From Gibbula magus (taxonomy: Eukaryota; Mollusca; Gastropoda; Trochida; Trochidae): a stretch of 64,000 bases of DNA. The notes below the pieces were generated by a model. It was not told the origin of the DNA, ran no database searches, and saw only the letters and a list, made by a program, of their open reading frames with translations. Shown piece after piece: positions 34,301 through 43,826 of this stretch. Where the stretch lies: NCBI GenBank assembly GCA_936450465.1, contig OW388296.1, forward strand, positions 17,154,526-17,218,525, given 5' to 3'. Position 1 is the stretch's first letter, and the number at the start of each line of letters is the position of its first letter. A program made the translations under genes and the position numbers.

Positions 34301-37300
34301 CTAAGTACTGGGGGTGCCTTCCTTACGCTCTTCATATATTGCGAACCATTTGACGTATTCCAATAATTTTTATATCATTGTAAAGAGGAATAAATTGTCT
34401 TCAAGTACATACGTGTTTCGCATGCGCGCGAAATAATTTACGATTTTATAAAGCTGGAAATAAAGACAAACTTTACACCGCGCAACATGTATTGCGTTCG
34501 CCGCGGTGATTAGTGTATGCTGTGCTCATTAGTACCCATTAGTTCCACGCGCGCTCGGCTCTGGCACCCTCGAGGAGGTCTCGAGGAGGTCTCGAGGAGG
34601 TAACGGTACTGTAATTAGCACAGTCCCGGGGGGACCAAGCAGTGCCAGTAAATTGGTGCGCGTCGGGACCATTCACGTGGTACTGTCGGGGTAGCGTCAC
34701 TCTCCTTTGGTTGGTTATATTTTCTGAACCATAAGTCGTATTCTAATAATTTTTATGTCATTGTAAAGAGGAATAAACTATCTACAAGCACATATAAATT
34801 TCGCAATATGCGCGCTCAGGAGTTTTGATTTCATGAAGCTGGAAATAAAGACAAACTTTAGATGACAATAGAATTATAACCATAGGTCGCATTCTAATAT
34901 TTTTTATATCATTGTAAAGACAAACATCTGGTCTTCAAGTCCATATAAAAATTTCAGTAGCGCGCTCCAAATTCATGATGTTATAAGGCCCGAATTAAAG
35001 ACAATCTTTACAAAGTAATAGAAAAGTAAAGAAAAATCGTAAAAAAATAATTCGAAGATGCGGGTATAAAGCAACCATTTGTGTACGGGTGCCGCGACTT
35101 GAATTTGTATTCAACGCCCGTATATAGCCCGTATTCGCCATGTAGATGCGGTATATTTCGTAAAAACGGTACCGGAATCGCCGCCTGGAAATTCCGCCAG
35201 CAGAGCTCGTTAGTGCCTAAGCTCAAACTACTGCTGCGAGCTGCGAGCCTGTAAATTCCGCCACAGGGGCTAAAAAGGGTAAAATATATATACGCAACGT
35301 AAGGGTTAACATATTCACTGCATGATATATTTATATTACCAGTTGTCTGAGACAAGTATGCCAATGAAAGCAGATAAATTATTCATTTGCAATATAAATT
35401 ATCAGAGATAACGGGCAACAAGTTTTGAAACATTTTTCGGAACCTCTGTAAATTTTAAAAACTTCACATTGGATTAAATAATGTACATACTTTATTCAAA
35501 AGCAATTTATGTGTTGAAGAAATATGCAATAGTTATGTTTCAAAACATTTTAAAGTTGATATGCAAAACAAGAATGAACTCACCGAGACGAACTGATGAT
35601 ACCTGCAGTATTCATATTTGCAACTTTAGCACGAATTTCAGTGCAACCAGAATCTAACTTAATATATGCATAATATAAACAATTTCCTAACTTCATTTGC
35701 ATTTACAATGATTTGACTATGTTATTATGAGAAAAAAACACTACCTTTTTAAGTTTTGTGGAAAATAATGAAACAAATGTTATGAATGTTGTGAATGTAA
35801 CAAACTTTTGTTCAGCAGCTGTACAGTGGTATGATGTCGCCAGATCTCACTCAATTGAAGCAGTTTTGGACGTAAAACACCATATTTCCGACCACAGAAG
35901 CACATAATAAACAGAATATTTTGTGTTTTCAGTGTGATATCACGTATCTCTCATCTCGTGACAGGTTACTAAAGCTGATATTTTCACTCGTGGCAGCGCC
36001 ACTCATGAAAATATCGGCTTTACACGTCACTCGATGAGAGATAAGTGATATCACACTGAAAACACAAAATATCCTCAATATATCATATTTTATGATACTT
36101 GAACATGGTTGCCTCCATAGGAGATACTATTTTTGAAACATCATAACATGGATATCATTCAAGGCAAGATCCACAAATGAAACATTTTAAAAGGGAAACA
36201 AAACAATATCTGTTCACAGGTAATAGTTACACAATATATTCTGTATGAAATAAGTTTGATAACCAGCTAGCCTAAAATGATAATGTTGTCATGTTTATTG
36301 GCAAAATTAAAGAAAACATTAAATAAGTTGTCGGGTTATGGGCTGTGATGATGACAGGCCTCATTTCATACATGGCTACCGGTATATAAATCTGATGATT
36401 TGGATTGTTAATACTGCAAACATTTTTGTTGAGGATTATGGATTGATGACAATGATGTGCAGAGGTCGAAATTAGCCCTATCAAAGTACTAGCCATAATA
36501 GCCAAGACTACTAGTGGATGATTTCTAAGTGTACTAGCCCACAAGCATCAATACAATTACAAATAGATCTAAATATTCATATAATTTTAATTTAACTAAT
36601 CCGTTGGAAAATTTTGTCAATCATTATATTTTCAAGTCCAGCATATTTCCTATTTGCCATGGACTACTGGACTAGTGCATATTTCTTACCCTTTTGCATC
36701 CTGCTCCCTTGATCTGTTACACTACTTAATACCCTGAGTGTGTAATACGGAGAATGTTATTAGCATGTATATTGTCAGCCAATCAAATGTGATTTGAAAG
36801 TTGATGAACGGTCACCAGTCTTCTCATCCGCCATCGCCGCTAATGGCTGCAATATTGCCGAAGCGGCGTTAAACAATAACTCACTCACTCACTCTCATCC
36901 GCCAATATTTCAAGTCATTTTCATTGGCTGGATATTTTTAGCCATTATAACCAATTAACCATTTTCTATATTACACACTCAGGGTATTAAGAAGCGTAAA
37001 CAGAATAAAACACTCTGAGGGATCAGGATGACTCTTTGCGGGATGTTAGATTGAGGCAAGCATTGATGAAAATGATGTGTATAAAATGATTTCTGTGACC
37101 AGATGGTTTATGAAGCCGTCGCACATCGATCCGGCCGAAGCTCTGCAGGTCCACATTGACATCAGGGCCGAGCGGAGTCTCGGGATACACTGGGGTACTT
37201 TCAACCTGTCGTATGAGGTGAGTTTCTCACATAATCTAATCTCTTTATGTAGCTTGATATGATATTAACCCTTAAAGGATAGATGAAATGACATATGGTC

Positions 37301-40300
37301 CAAATCGGATTCATTAAAATGGGATGTCAATTTGACAATTGCTCGATTTTAAATTTCTGAAATCGGTCCATAAATTACTTATATACGGCTTTTTAAAAAA
37401 CCGCCTGATTTAGCCCCGGCGACCAGAATGAAAGTCTGCGGGGGTGTGACCCGTGAAGGGATGACTTCTGTGACGTATGTGGAGGAATTTAATTTTCGGC
37501 GATAGTCACAATTCAACGTAATTTCTCAACATTTTGATTGTTAATTTCACAAAGAAACCTTCAATAAACCAACTTAAATTTCCCATATATCGAATGTTTA
37601 GATATCCAACTAGGTAATTCCGCAGATGACAATTACACAATTATTACAGAAACATGTCTTTTTGGCGATGTAATACACCTCATAAATTCATTTAGCGGCA
37701 GTGATAATCATCATTAATTAATTAATGAGACACCGGCGCAGTAGCTATCGAGCCGCCCCGCCTGTCGCTTATCACAGTCACGCCTCGGTGAGCATTTTCA
37801 AAAGGATTCGCCGAACAAATTGCGGTAGTGTTAAATGGGTGAATTAAAATCGTCTTAATTATCAATTGCAAATGTATACTGTCTCTATTTTATGCTCAAT
37901 TGATTCCGATATACAATATACGTAGAGGTAATCATCTGTCACTCTTGAGAAAAATGCATTTCATCTATCCTTTAACTTGCGGGTCCCGGCATTATCCGGG
38001 AGGCTCATAGAGAAAAATTTTATACCCCTTGGCAAGATGCGTACGTTGGACTTAGTGCATTTACCGGGTCAGTAATAATTATATTTGTCCCCCAGGTGAA
38101 ATGCGAGACGAAGTGTGTCCGTGGATCGCCACATGAAAGCTTGTTTACATACATCTCGCAGTTAGCCACGATAACGAGTCTTTGTCAATGTCCGGTCGAA
38201 ATATCAAGTAAAATTCACACCAAATTGCGTATGCATTGTTGACCCGTAACACATCGATAATTAGCTTTACAAAGGGCCAATTTTGTTGGGCTTCGCCTTG
38301 GAAAAGTGCGATGAACGACCATTTGCAATGCCGCATACATGTTGTAAGTATTGACAATTTTATAGGTGGAAATAAAGACAAACTTTACATAGCTGTAGAA
38401 TTATAACCGAAGGTCGCATTCTAATAATTTTTATATCATTGTGAAGCTAGACATCTTGTCTTCAATTCCGTATATAAATGGATTTTTATTTCGTTTCGTA
38501 TTTATGATGTTACGAGGCCCGAATTAAAGACAATCTTTCGAAAGTAATAGAATAAAAACGAAAAATCATAGATAATTCGTTCAAAGTTTCGGGTATGAAT
38601 TAGCCATTTTTAGCTCATCAGGCCTGAAAGGCCCGATGGGCTTATGGCATGGGATGGCGTCCGTCCGTCCGTCCGTCCGTCCGTCCGTAAACTTTTCACT
38701 TTTTCGACTTCTTCTCCAGAACCAATGAATCTAGAGATCTGAAATTTTATGTACAGACTCCTTGGTCAATGGGGATTCTAAATTGTAGATTTGGTGATCA
38801 AGTGACCCCAAATAAGGGCCTCATAGGCCATAACCTGAAAACCTATTTTCATCTTCTTCTCCAGAATGAAAAGACCTAGAAGACTGAAATGTTGTGTACA
38901 GACTCTTTAGCCAATGGAGATTCTAAATTGTAGATTAGGTGACCCTGTAACCCCAAATAAGGGCCTCACAGGCCATTACCTAAAATCCTATTTTCATCTT
39001 CTTCTCCAGAATGAAAAGGCCTAGAAGACTGAAATGTTGTGTACAGACTCTTTAGCCAATGGAGATTCTAAATTGTAGATTAGGTGACCCTGTAACCCCA
39101 AATAAGTGCCTCACAGGCCATTACCTAAAATCCTATTTTCATCTTCTTCTCCAGAATGAAAAGGCCTAGAAGACTGAAATGTTGTGTACAGACTCTTTAG
39201 CCAATGGAGATTCTAAATTGTAGATTAGGTGACCCTGTGACCCTAAATAAGGACCTCACAGGCCATTACCTAAAATCCTATTTTCATCTTCTTCTCCAGA
39301 ATGAAAAGGCCTAGAAGACTGAAATGTTGTGTACAGACTCTTTAGCCAATGGAGATTCTAAATTGTAGATTAGGTGACCCTGTGACCCCAAATAAGGACC
39401 TCACAGGCCATTACCTAAAATCATGTTTTCATCGTTTTCTCCGGAACAAAAAGACTTAGAAGGCTGTAATATTGTATGCAAACTCTTTAGCCAATGGGGA
39501 TTCTAACTTGTAAATTTGGTGACCCTGTGACCCCAAATATGGGCCACAGCCTAAAAAAGCCCTTTGAAAATGAATTTTGTACTGATATTTTATGACACTT
39601 CACTCACTATATACTTGAAATATATGTTGACTTGAGATAACCATCTACATTGTGGACATGTTTGTCAAATTGATGTAATCAATGTGAAATGAGAACTATT
39701 GAATAGCCTATGAACTGAAAATTTTTGATATTATAAAAAGAAAGGCCCTCACAGTTCAAAACATAAAAACTATTTTCATCTTCTTCTCCAGAACAAACTA
39801 GAAGGAATTATTGCGTTCAGAATGTTTAGATGTTTGGATGAAAAGGCTTAGAACCATTAAAATTGTGCAAAGATTATTTAGCCAAGTGGATTCTAAATTG
39901 TACTATTTACCATGGGATTCATCACATTGCCTGTTCTCTCTAAGCCTTATACAGTTAGATCACTGCTGCCAGTGTTTAGTGCAAGCCAGAGTCTATTACA
40001 TAATTTGGCGGTAAACCACAAAAAACACAGCTGGCCAAGGGGTCAGAATATTGCATCATCTCGTGTGTGGTGACCTTGCTGAGTGCTCTCTCTCAATTTC
40101 AAGACTAAGATGTGTCAGGGTTAGGGATTGTGCATTATATTGAAACAATCATCATCATCAAACAAAATAAACCATGTTGAGCTACAGAGCCCATGGCTCT
40201 ATTTTTGTACGGGTGTCGCTACTTGAATTTGTATTGAACGCCCGTATATAGTCCGTAGTCGCCATGTAGATGCGGTATATTTCGTAAAATCGGTACTGGA

Positions 40301-41453
40301 ATCGCTGCCTGGAAATTCCACCAGCAGAGCTAGTTAGTGCCAAAGCCCAAACTAAAATTGGTAAAATAGAAATACGCAACGTAAGGGTTAAAATCCCAAA
40401 TCTAACAATTAAAAGTAATGGTTAAAAATTCTTCTTGCTGTCAATAGCTTAGATACTTTAAACTGAACGTAGTTATTTCACTCACAGGACACTCTTGTTT
40501 TGCTGTTGAAAATAAATTTTAATACTTTTCAAGCATCCCGCAAGGGGCACGGCAACTTTGTCTGCAGTAGAGAACTGTTCTACATGCAGTAAGGTTTGGG
40601 TGCAATGCTACACTGAAATTCAGTGCATTATCAGCCTACTAGCCATATAACATGATACTTAAAATGACCTTTCTAAACCGTATCACCCTTTACGAGGGAC
40701 TTACAACATTGTAAGTCCCTCCAGGAGGGTTTACTTTGGGAGTAAGGTGTAATATTTTTGTGTGGATTGATGTATCATAATATTCAAGGGTATAATCCTC
40801 CTTGTTTGTTGTGTGTCAATAATGAATGTTATGAAAACGTTGCTTAGGCCAGTCAAAATTGATTACCGGGTACTCGTTTTATGGATTTGTGGGGGCAAAA
40901 TGTATGAAAAAAAACAAGCGGCTTTGATTGAGATATGAATGAGATTAGCAAAATAGACACAAAATTGAATAAGAAAGTGATAATTTTTCACTTATATTTT
41001 TAGTTTGCAAATAAAAAGAATTTTTAAATGGGAGGGAAAATTTGGCATCATTTTTGTTTGGGGGGGATTCTGAGTAAAAAAAAAAAAATTCTCCAAAATT
41101 GTGGTAGAATGATTCGTAAACCAACTTAATAAAAAGAATTGCCTTAGGCTGTTATTTTGATGATGAAATAGCATAAATGCATAAACCAGGATATTCCATT
41201 AGCAATTTTATTTTCTAAAAATAATTCCGCCATACAATTCTATGATTTAAGTGGTAAAATTATGTGAAATATTAAAATGTCAATGCAATATATAACGCTT
41301 TGTGGGATAAATATCTGAAACTAATTTCATACCTTTCATTTCCAGTTCTACCTCGACCCACCGAAGAAAGTCAAGGAAGAGGTTGAAAAGAGGAATCTGA
41401 GCGTGGCTTCGTTCTTTACTACAAACATTGGAGAAGTTACTGATATATCATAA
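19390..41453 (+). CDS. N-acyl-phosphatidylethanolamine-hydrolysing phospholipase D, copy A
   Basis: Metallo-beta-lactamase-fold enzyme that hydrolyses N-acyl-phosphatidylethanolamine to N-acylethanolamine (anandamide-type) plus phosphatidic acid. Coding exons: 19390-19545, 19965-20462, 20938-21086, 37103-37217, 41346-41453. All are GT-AG and in phase, 341 residues; mammalian NAPE-PLD is about 393, with a longer N-terminus. The family entry motif NGRFVNPF is at residues 17-24. The di-zinc ligands are all present: HNHYDH at 136-141, H207 (NHW), D238 ([10 protein letters not shown]) and H297 (IHWGTF). An acceptor AG lies 7 bp before the ATG, implying an unseen 5' non-coding exon, or simply a chance AG. 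Intron 3 is 16 kb because of two piggyBac elements, and intron 4 holds a third. The C-terminal exon is more diverged than in copy B: FYLDPP replaces HYLEP and the HG motif is absent. It is likely functional, but intron size may lower expression. Confidence 0.92.
19622..19640. repeat. poly-G tract
   Basis: Uninterrupted run of G in intron 1 of NAPE-PLD-A. Confidence 0.8.
22817..24850 (-). CDS. piggyBac transposase, copy 1 (677 aa, intact)
   Basis: DDE/DDD-type transposase that cuts and pastes at TTAA. The N-terminal ~130 residues are acidic and disordered-looking. The catalytic aspartates are D298 ([11 protein letters not shown]), D377 ([11 protein letters not shown]) and D484 ([13 protein letters not shown]), each in its family motif. 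The C-terminus has a cysteine-rich zinc-binding domain (C597xxC600, C633xxC636, C641, C645, H650) preceded by a basic stretch RKKKR (about 620-624) that could act as nuclear signal. No stop or frameshift is present. The plus-strand frames over this interval are antisense shadows. A pyrimidine-rich acceptor just upstream of the ATG (TTTACAG on the gene's strand) suggests an intron in the 5' UTR. It differs from copy 2 at four residues (A15T, S27T, S262G, I445M), so one or both are very recent. Confidence 0.95.
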   Translation of the reverse strand: MLRGRGRKALRRPRALHTRTRSFEAVSSDDDFINEIHADEASDMESTDSDGSSGLDSDDAYDRDTVIDSEHGDTDALSDIETEIARKILAAGNSTEEDFSGFEEEFAEIPQYNHDNSQTFDEWVDGPRPRVNLPFTGQTGLRQFIELPENPEPIDFFNLFIHNDDYEDMATETNRYFKQAMEDKILRPRSRMQQWQDTNAEEMKVFVAMTIAMSLVVQRNFADYWSTSDVTSTPFFAKCMPRDRFWLLITYLHLADNRRMPSRNTPCFSPINKLGHLYNRIVHRFSRVYKPHQNISVDEGMVPWKGNLSFKVYLPDKPKKYGIKAFMLCDSHNGYVCKFKLYTGKTNEPVSEGGKTYDVVMDLVNDYVGQGHHIFMDNYYSSTNLYINLWERGIGATGTLRANRKGLPDSVKKPKKKAKQGDMTVSHNHGLLVLRYEDRKSVLLISTVEDTQLEQTGKKNRATGEPVLKPRIVTTYNKYMGGVDRADQMLSYTPFRVKTLKWWKRVWFHVLNVAMLNSYIVYKEYSKDKPLKTSREYRKALAQHIVTFADKEQVPSLCRRPRGRPSTSDESVTRLHGRHFPTKIEPVGRKKNVTRMCVVCSKAKRAVLAKQIEEGNGPARKKKRVGRESSYECTDCNVSLCAAPCFKLYHTATDYSRAYITATEKERNEEGNEEEEN
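25145..25420. repeat. palindrome-rich GC block inside piggyBac copy 1
   Basis: Dense short palindromes, including CATGGGAGCATACTCCCATG, CCGGGAATTCCCG, GGACCCATGGG and CTTCTCTTTTCGAGAAG, with repeats of CCCCGGATTC. It is mirrored at 31090-31365 in copy 2. It lies upstream of the transposase gene, so it could be promoter or structural DNA. Its overlapping open frames of 80-103 codons on both strands are best explained by GC content. Confidence 0.6.
27375..29142. other. spacer between the two inverted piggyBac copies
   Basis: Intron sequence. 27560-27660 resembles one degenerate unit of the HINE-like minisatellite (GATTTGGTGACCCTGTAGCCC and TTTTCATCTTCTTCTCC). About 27960-28005 matches, in inverted orientation, a stretch near 35800-35840 (shared GTACAGCTGCTGAACAAAAG). 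The rest is unassigned AT-rich DNA. I see no gene. Confidence 0.55.
31090..31365. repeat. palindrome-rich GC block inside piggyBac copy 2
   Basis: Mirror counterpart of the block in copy 1, with the same nested short palindromes just upstream of the transposase gene. Conservation between the copies reflects their recent common origin and does not by itself show selection. Confidence 0.6.
31668..33701 (+). CDS. piggyBac transposase, copy 2 (677 aa, intact)
   Basis: Same protein as in copy 1: acidic N-terminus, D298/D377/D484 catalytic triad, C-terminal zinc-binding cysteine cluster, no lesions. The ATG is preceded at 31650-31656 by TTTACAG, a good splice acceptor, so the first exon may be non-coding and further upstream. 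A canonical AATAAA lies at 33854-33859, about 155 bp past the stop, inside the element. It reads in the same direction as the host gene, whereas copy 1 reads against it. Convergent or overlapping transcripts from the two copies could form double-stranded RNA (inference). Confidence 0.95.
   Translation: MLRGRGRKALRRPRTLHTRTRSFEAVTSDDDFINEIHADEASDMESTDSDGSSGLDSDDAYDRDTVIDSEHGDTDALSDIETEIARKILAAGNSTEEDFSGFEEEFAEIPQYNHDNSQTFDEWVDGPRPRVNLPFTGQTGLRQFIELPENPEPIDFFNLFIHNDDYEDMATETNRYFKQAMEDKILRPRSRMQQWQDTNAEEMKVFVAMTIAMSLVVQRNFADYWSTSDVTSTPFFAKCMPRDRFWLLITYLHLADNRRMPGRNTPCFSPINKLGHLYNRIVHRFSRVYKPHQNISVDEGMVPWKGNLSFKVYLPDKPKKYGIKAFMLCDSHNGYVCKFKLYTGKTNEPVSEGGKTYDVVMDLVNDYVGQGHHIFMDNYYSSTNLYINLWERGIGATGTLRANRKGLPDSVKKPKKKAKQGDMTVSHNHGLLVLRYEDRKSVLLMSTVEDTQLEQTGKKNRATGEPVLKPRIVTTYNKYMGGVDRADQMLSYTPFRVKTLKWWKRVWFHVLNVAMLNSYIVYKEYSKDKPLKTSREYRKALAQHIVTFADKEQVPSLCRRPRGRPSTSDESVTRLHGRHFPTKIEPVGRKKNVTRMCVVCSKAKRAVLAKQIEEGNGPARKKKRVGRESSYECTDCNVSLCAAPCFKLYHTATDYSRAYITATEKERNEEGNEEEEN
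35310..35790. other. intron 3 of NAPE-PLD-A, nothing recognised
   Basis: AT-rich intron sequence right of piggyBac copy 2, with no repeat boundary or coding signal that I can support. Confidence 0.4.
35916..36072. repeat. 157-bp foldback repeat
   Basis: Near-complete palindrome. ATATTTTGTGTTTTCAGTGTG at the left is mirrored by CACACTGAAAACACAAAATAT at the right, and the inner arms carry TATCTCTCATC/GATGAGAGATA, then ATATTTTCA and TGAAAATAT around a GC-rich centre (TGGCAGCGCCA). The arms are about 75 bp with several mismatches and essentially no loop, typical of a foldback MITE. Confidence 0.8.
36845..36897 (+). repeat. SINE tail fragment
   Basis: GCAATATTGCCGAAGCGGCG followed by TTAAACAATA and (ACTC)n. 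The tail matches the SINE family, but the upstream part differs, so this is another subfamily or a fragment. Confidence 0.6.
37969..40387 (+). mobile_element. degenerate internally deleted piggyBac relative
   Basis: The left end, CCTTTAACTTGCGGGTCCCGG, is a mutated version of the intact element's CCCTTAACATGCGGG end. The right end, CGCAACGTAAGGG (40375-40387), is exact and is followed by TTAA. It keeps the conserved stretch near 38210-38290, two of the ~150-bp modules and the last ~180 bp, but no transposase. A HINE-like element (38612-40206) is inserted in it, so its own length is only about 0.8 kb. It is older than the two intact copies, judging from divergence. Confidence 0.85.
38612..40206 (+). 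mobile_element. Helentron/HINE-like element, copy 2, with tandem array
   Basis: Best-preserved family member here. The left end is AGCTCATCAGGCC, then (GTCC)n, then about five head-to-tail units of 143-146 bp (starts near 38704, 38848, 38991, 39137, 39281). A unique right part follows, then TGATGAGCT-like sequence (here TTGAGCT) and the hairpin AGAGCCCATGGCTCT plus T5. It sits inside the degenerate piggyBac element. Comparison with the intact piggyBac sequence (ACCATTTGTGTACGGG at about 35077-35092) shows the empty site was a T run with no duplication, or at most a few Ts. Confidence 0.8.
40545..40625 (+). repeat. SINE fragment
   Basis: About 80 bp of the SINE body (GGGGCACGGCAACTTTGTCTG...GAATTCAGTG-like end), without head or tail, in intron 4 of NAPE-PLD-A. 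Confidence 0.75.
40626..41345. other. intron 4 of NAPE-PLD-A, nothing recognised
   Basis: AT-rich intron with short A and T runs. A small palindrome, GGGACTTACAACATTGTAAGTCCC, lies at about 40697-40720. There is no transposon boundary or gene. Confidence 0.45.
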
Positions 41454-42016
41454 TCAAATGTTGGAGTTGAATTGGCTACATACAGAGTAGGAAATAACCT
41501 ACCCAACATCTTTTAACTTCGTAACATTCCTCAAGCTTATTCTACCTCAGCCTTACAGTGTTAGTGGAGAGAGTGTTCTTTTTGTCTGTCAATCCATCTC
41601 GTAATTTTGTCCAGAGCATATATCTAAACTATATATGGTAGTTTCACCAAACTTAATACTCAGTTCAACCATGATCTCTTGATGTAATAGACATTTATGA
41701 CTTAGACATTTCTATCAAATTTAGTTTGTGTGATTTCTATGGCAACATGACTTAAACAGTGGATCTGTGAGGAAACTGTTTTGTCTGGCATATCTCCTAA
41801 ACTGTACATGACAGCTTCATTTAATAGACATGTCAACCATAATCTCTAGATGTTCCTTAGGTTATAGGTTAAACCTATGCATTTTATGTTTCATAGTTTC
41901 CATGGAAACATGACTTAACAGGATCTCATTTCTCAGGAGGATATTTCCAAATTGTACAGTTACCTAGAAATGCCTTAATTAGAACTACCGGTGTATGTGA
42001 ATCTAAACATTATTCT
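41454..42016. other. 3' flank of NAPE-PLD-A with a two-copy direct repeat
   Basis: About 41620-41770 and 41800-41930 share a pattern: TCTAAACTATATATGGTAG..., CAACCATGATCTCTTGATGT and TTTCTATGGCAACATGACTTA. It is a diverged direct repeat of ~175 bp, probably 3' UTR or flank. I did not fix the poly(A) site. Confidence 0.5.
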
Positions 42017-42632
42017 AGCTCATCAGGCCTAAAAGGCCAGATAGGCCTATGACAAGGAATGGTGTCTGCCCTTTGTCTGGCATTTGTAGTCCCTGTCGTC
42101 TGTAAACTATTCATTTTCCACTTCTTTATCAGAACCACTACACCCCAAAGCTGTGATTTTGTGGGGGGGTAACTTCAACTACCTTTCACCTAGAGGATCA
42201 AAACTTTTTCAATTGGTCCTGAAAATTTGAAAATTTGATAAAGAACACACATACTTTCAAAAATAAAAAACATTGAGAAGTGAAGCCATTCATCGGCGCT
42301 ACATGTGTGGACACAAGACATTGTTGATTTGTCTAATGATACAGTATGTGTTACTTTGTGAATATTCCATCAACACATATGTGTTATTATTTTGAAAAAT
42401 ATAAATAGGGAAAATACAGTGTTTTTCATTTCACGTTTGCAAATAAGCAAGAAGGGCGGACAATGAGCTACAGAACTGACTCTTTTCTTTTTTCTTCTAA
42501 TGAATGTGGAGCACTTGAATTGCAGGTTTGGTGACAATTCATTGCATTTACATTATAAACTTGTTGATTCACATATAAGTCTTAATAATAAATCATACAA
42601 AAACTGATGAGCTGCAGAGTCAATGGCTCTTC
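42017..42632 (+). mobile_element. Helentron/HINE-like element, copy 3 (diverged)
   Basis: It begins AGCTCATCAGGCCTAAAAGGCC and ends TGATGAGCTGCAGAGTC with hairpin AGAGTCAATGGCTCT. It is shorter than copies 1 and 2, with only traces of the minisatellite unit (CACTTCTTTATCAGAACCA). Both termini match the family, so it is a deleted or old copy. Confidence 0.7.
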
Positions 42633-42640
42633 TTGAAATA

Positions 42641-43218
42641 CCGTATTTCCTCTAATACAACCCCGGGGTTCTATTTCATTCAGCACCCCCCTTACCCCCC
42701 GGATTCTATTAGAGACCCGGGTTGTATTGGAGGCCGGGTTATATTTTTTCAGACATGAATTGACGTTTATAATCTTCTTGTTTCACTTATTGGAAAGGTA
42801 AAATTAGTTATGTAGTACTACCTATCTCGTGGCATTTCTGCTGAAATTCATCTGAAAACAACATATTGTTTATAGATGGACGGGGATTACCCAAACTCCC
42901 ATTAATCCCAACATTATAAGTTACTGTGAAATGTTTTCTATCAACTACAACAGCATTGTAAAAGGAGAATTAACTGAACAAGACATATATTTATTATCAT
43001 GGACCTGTTATGCTGAATCTGACACGGTCACACCAATATTTCCCCTCAAAACGAGTGTATAACTATTTTATATTTCAACACGGAGTATTCAGTTGTTACG
43101 TAAAGCCCGGGTACTATTGGAGACCCGGGTTGTATTTACCTCAGCACCCCTTACCCCCCAGGTTATATTGGAGGCCCGGGTTCTATTAGAGGCCCGGGTT
43201 CTATTAGAGGAAATACGG
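42641..43218. mobile_element. MITE with CCGTATTTCCTCTAATA termini
   Basis: Inverted termini CCGTATTTCCTCTAATACAA and, on the right, CTATTAGAGGAAATACGG, flanked by TA on both sides. Subterminal blocks are built from CCCGGGTTCTATTAGAGG-like units repeated several times at both ends. It has no coding capacity. TA flanks suggest a Tc1/mariner-related or other TA-inserting superfamily, but I cannot assign it. Confidence 0.75.
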
Positions 43219-43822
43219 TATCTTTATCAATAGGATAATAATAAATTTTCCTAGTTGATTAGATCTGTCCTCAGCAATTTTGATTGTTATTCTTAATGTA
43301 ATTTATTTTATTGTCCATATAGTAACAGGTAACCCCCTATCTTTAAAAAAGTGATATGAACATAAATCACCAATAGTATTTGTTGAATGCTTAATGCATT
43401 TGAATGCCTGTCTTTCTGTTTGATGTGTTGTATGTACTATCAAGTATCAAGTGCCAACTTATTGTTAGAACTTATTGCTAAGTTTTGTGTCTTGATCATT
43501 GCTAGAAGGCATAACTCGTGCCAGTCTCAATCATTGGCTAATTTAAGTCTTGCTGTATTTTGTCACCTTTTTTGTGCCAGCCAGTCAGCATTCTATGCAT
43601 GAACTTGAAGTCCAATCAGAAATCTTCTAACCCCATTACCAACAATGCAACCCCCATGTCTCAGTCAGTCGACTGCAGGTTTTAGATTGTTATGCAAATG
43701 AAACAACGTCACCAATTGGGCAGGAAGTTACCTATAATCACTGGTGAGGGCGCTGCAATTAGTCCGTGTATGGCAGCAAACTGCAGCAAGACTTATATGC
43801 CTTGCAGGGGAATTTAGAAACT
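43219..43822. other. intergenic, nothing recognised
   Basis: Open frames here (for example 43387-43602) show no domain and no homology I recognise. Confidence 0.4.
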
Positions 43823-43826
43823 TTAA

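Larger units (their letters stand above)
29147..35305 (+). mobile_element. piggyBac-type DNA transposon, copy 2 (inverted)
   Basis: 6159 bp between TTAA at 29143-29146 and 35306-35309, with the same terminal repeats as copy 1 in reversed order. It is collinear with copy 1 over its full length with only scattered substitutions. Examples are an AAATTGGTGC versus AAGTTACTGG-type difference near 34650 and a few single-base changes. Both copies keep separate TTAA flanks, which fits two independent insertions, not one inverted segment duplication that would carry flanking intron DNA. Confidence 0.95.

Noticed and set aside
38704..39430. Host satellite DNA array
   Set aside because: The tandem units are bounded by the termini of a dispersed element and occur in other copies, so they belong to that element.
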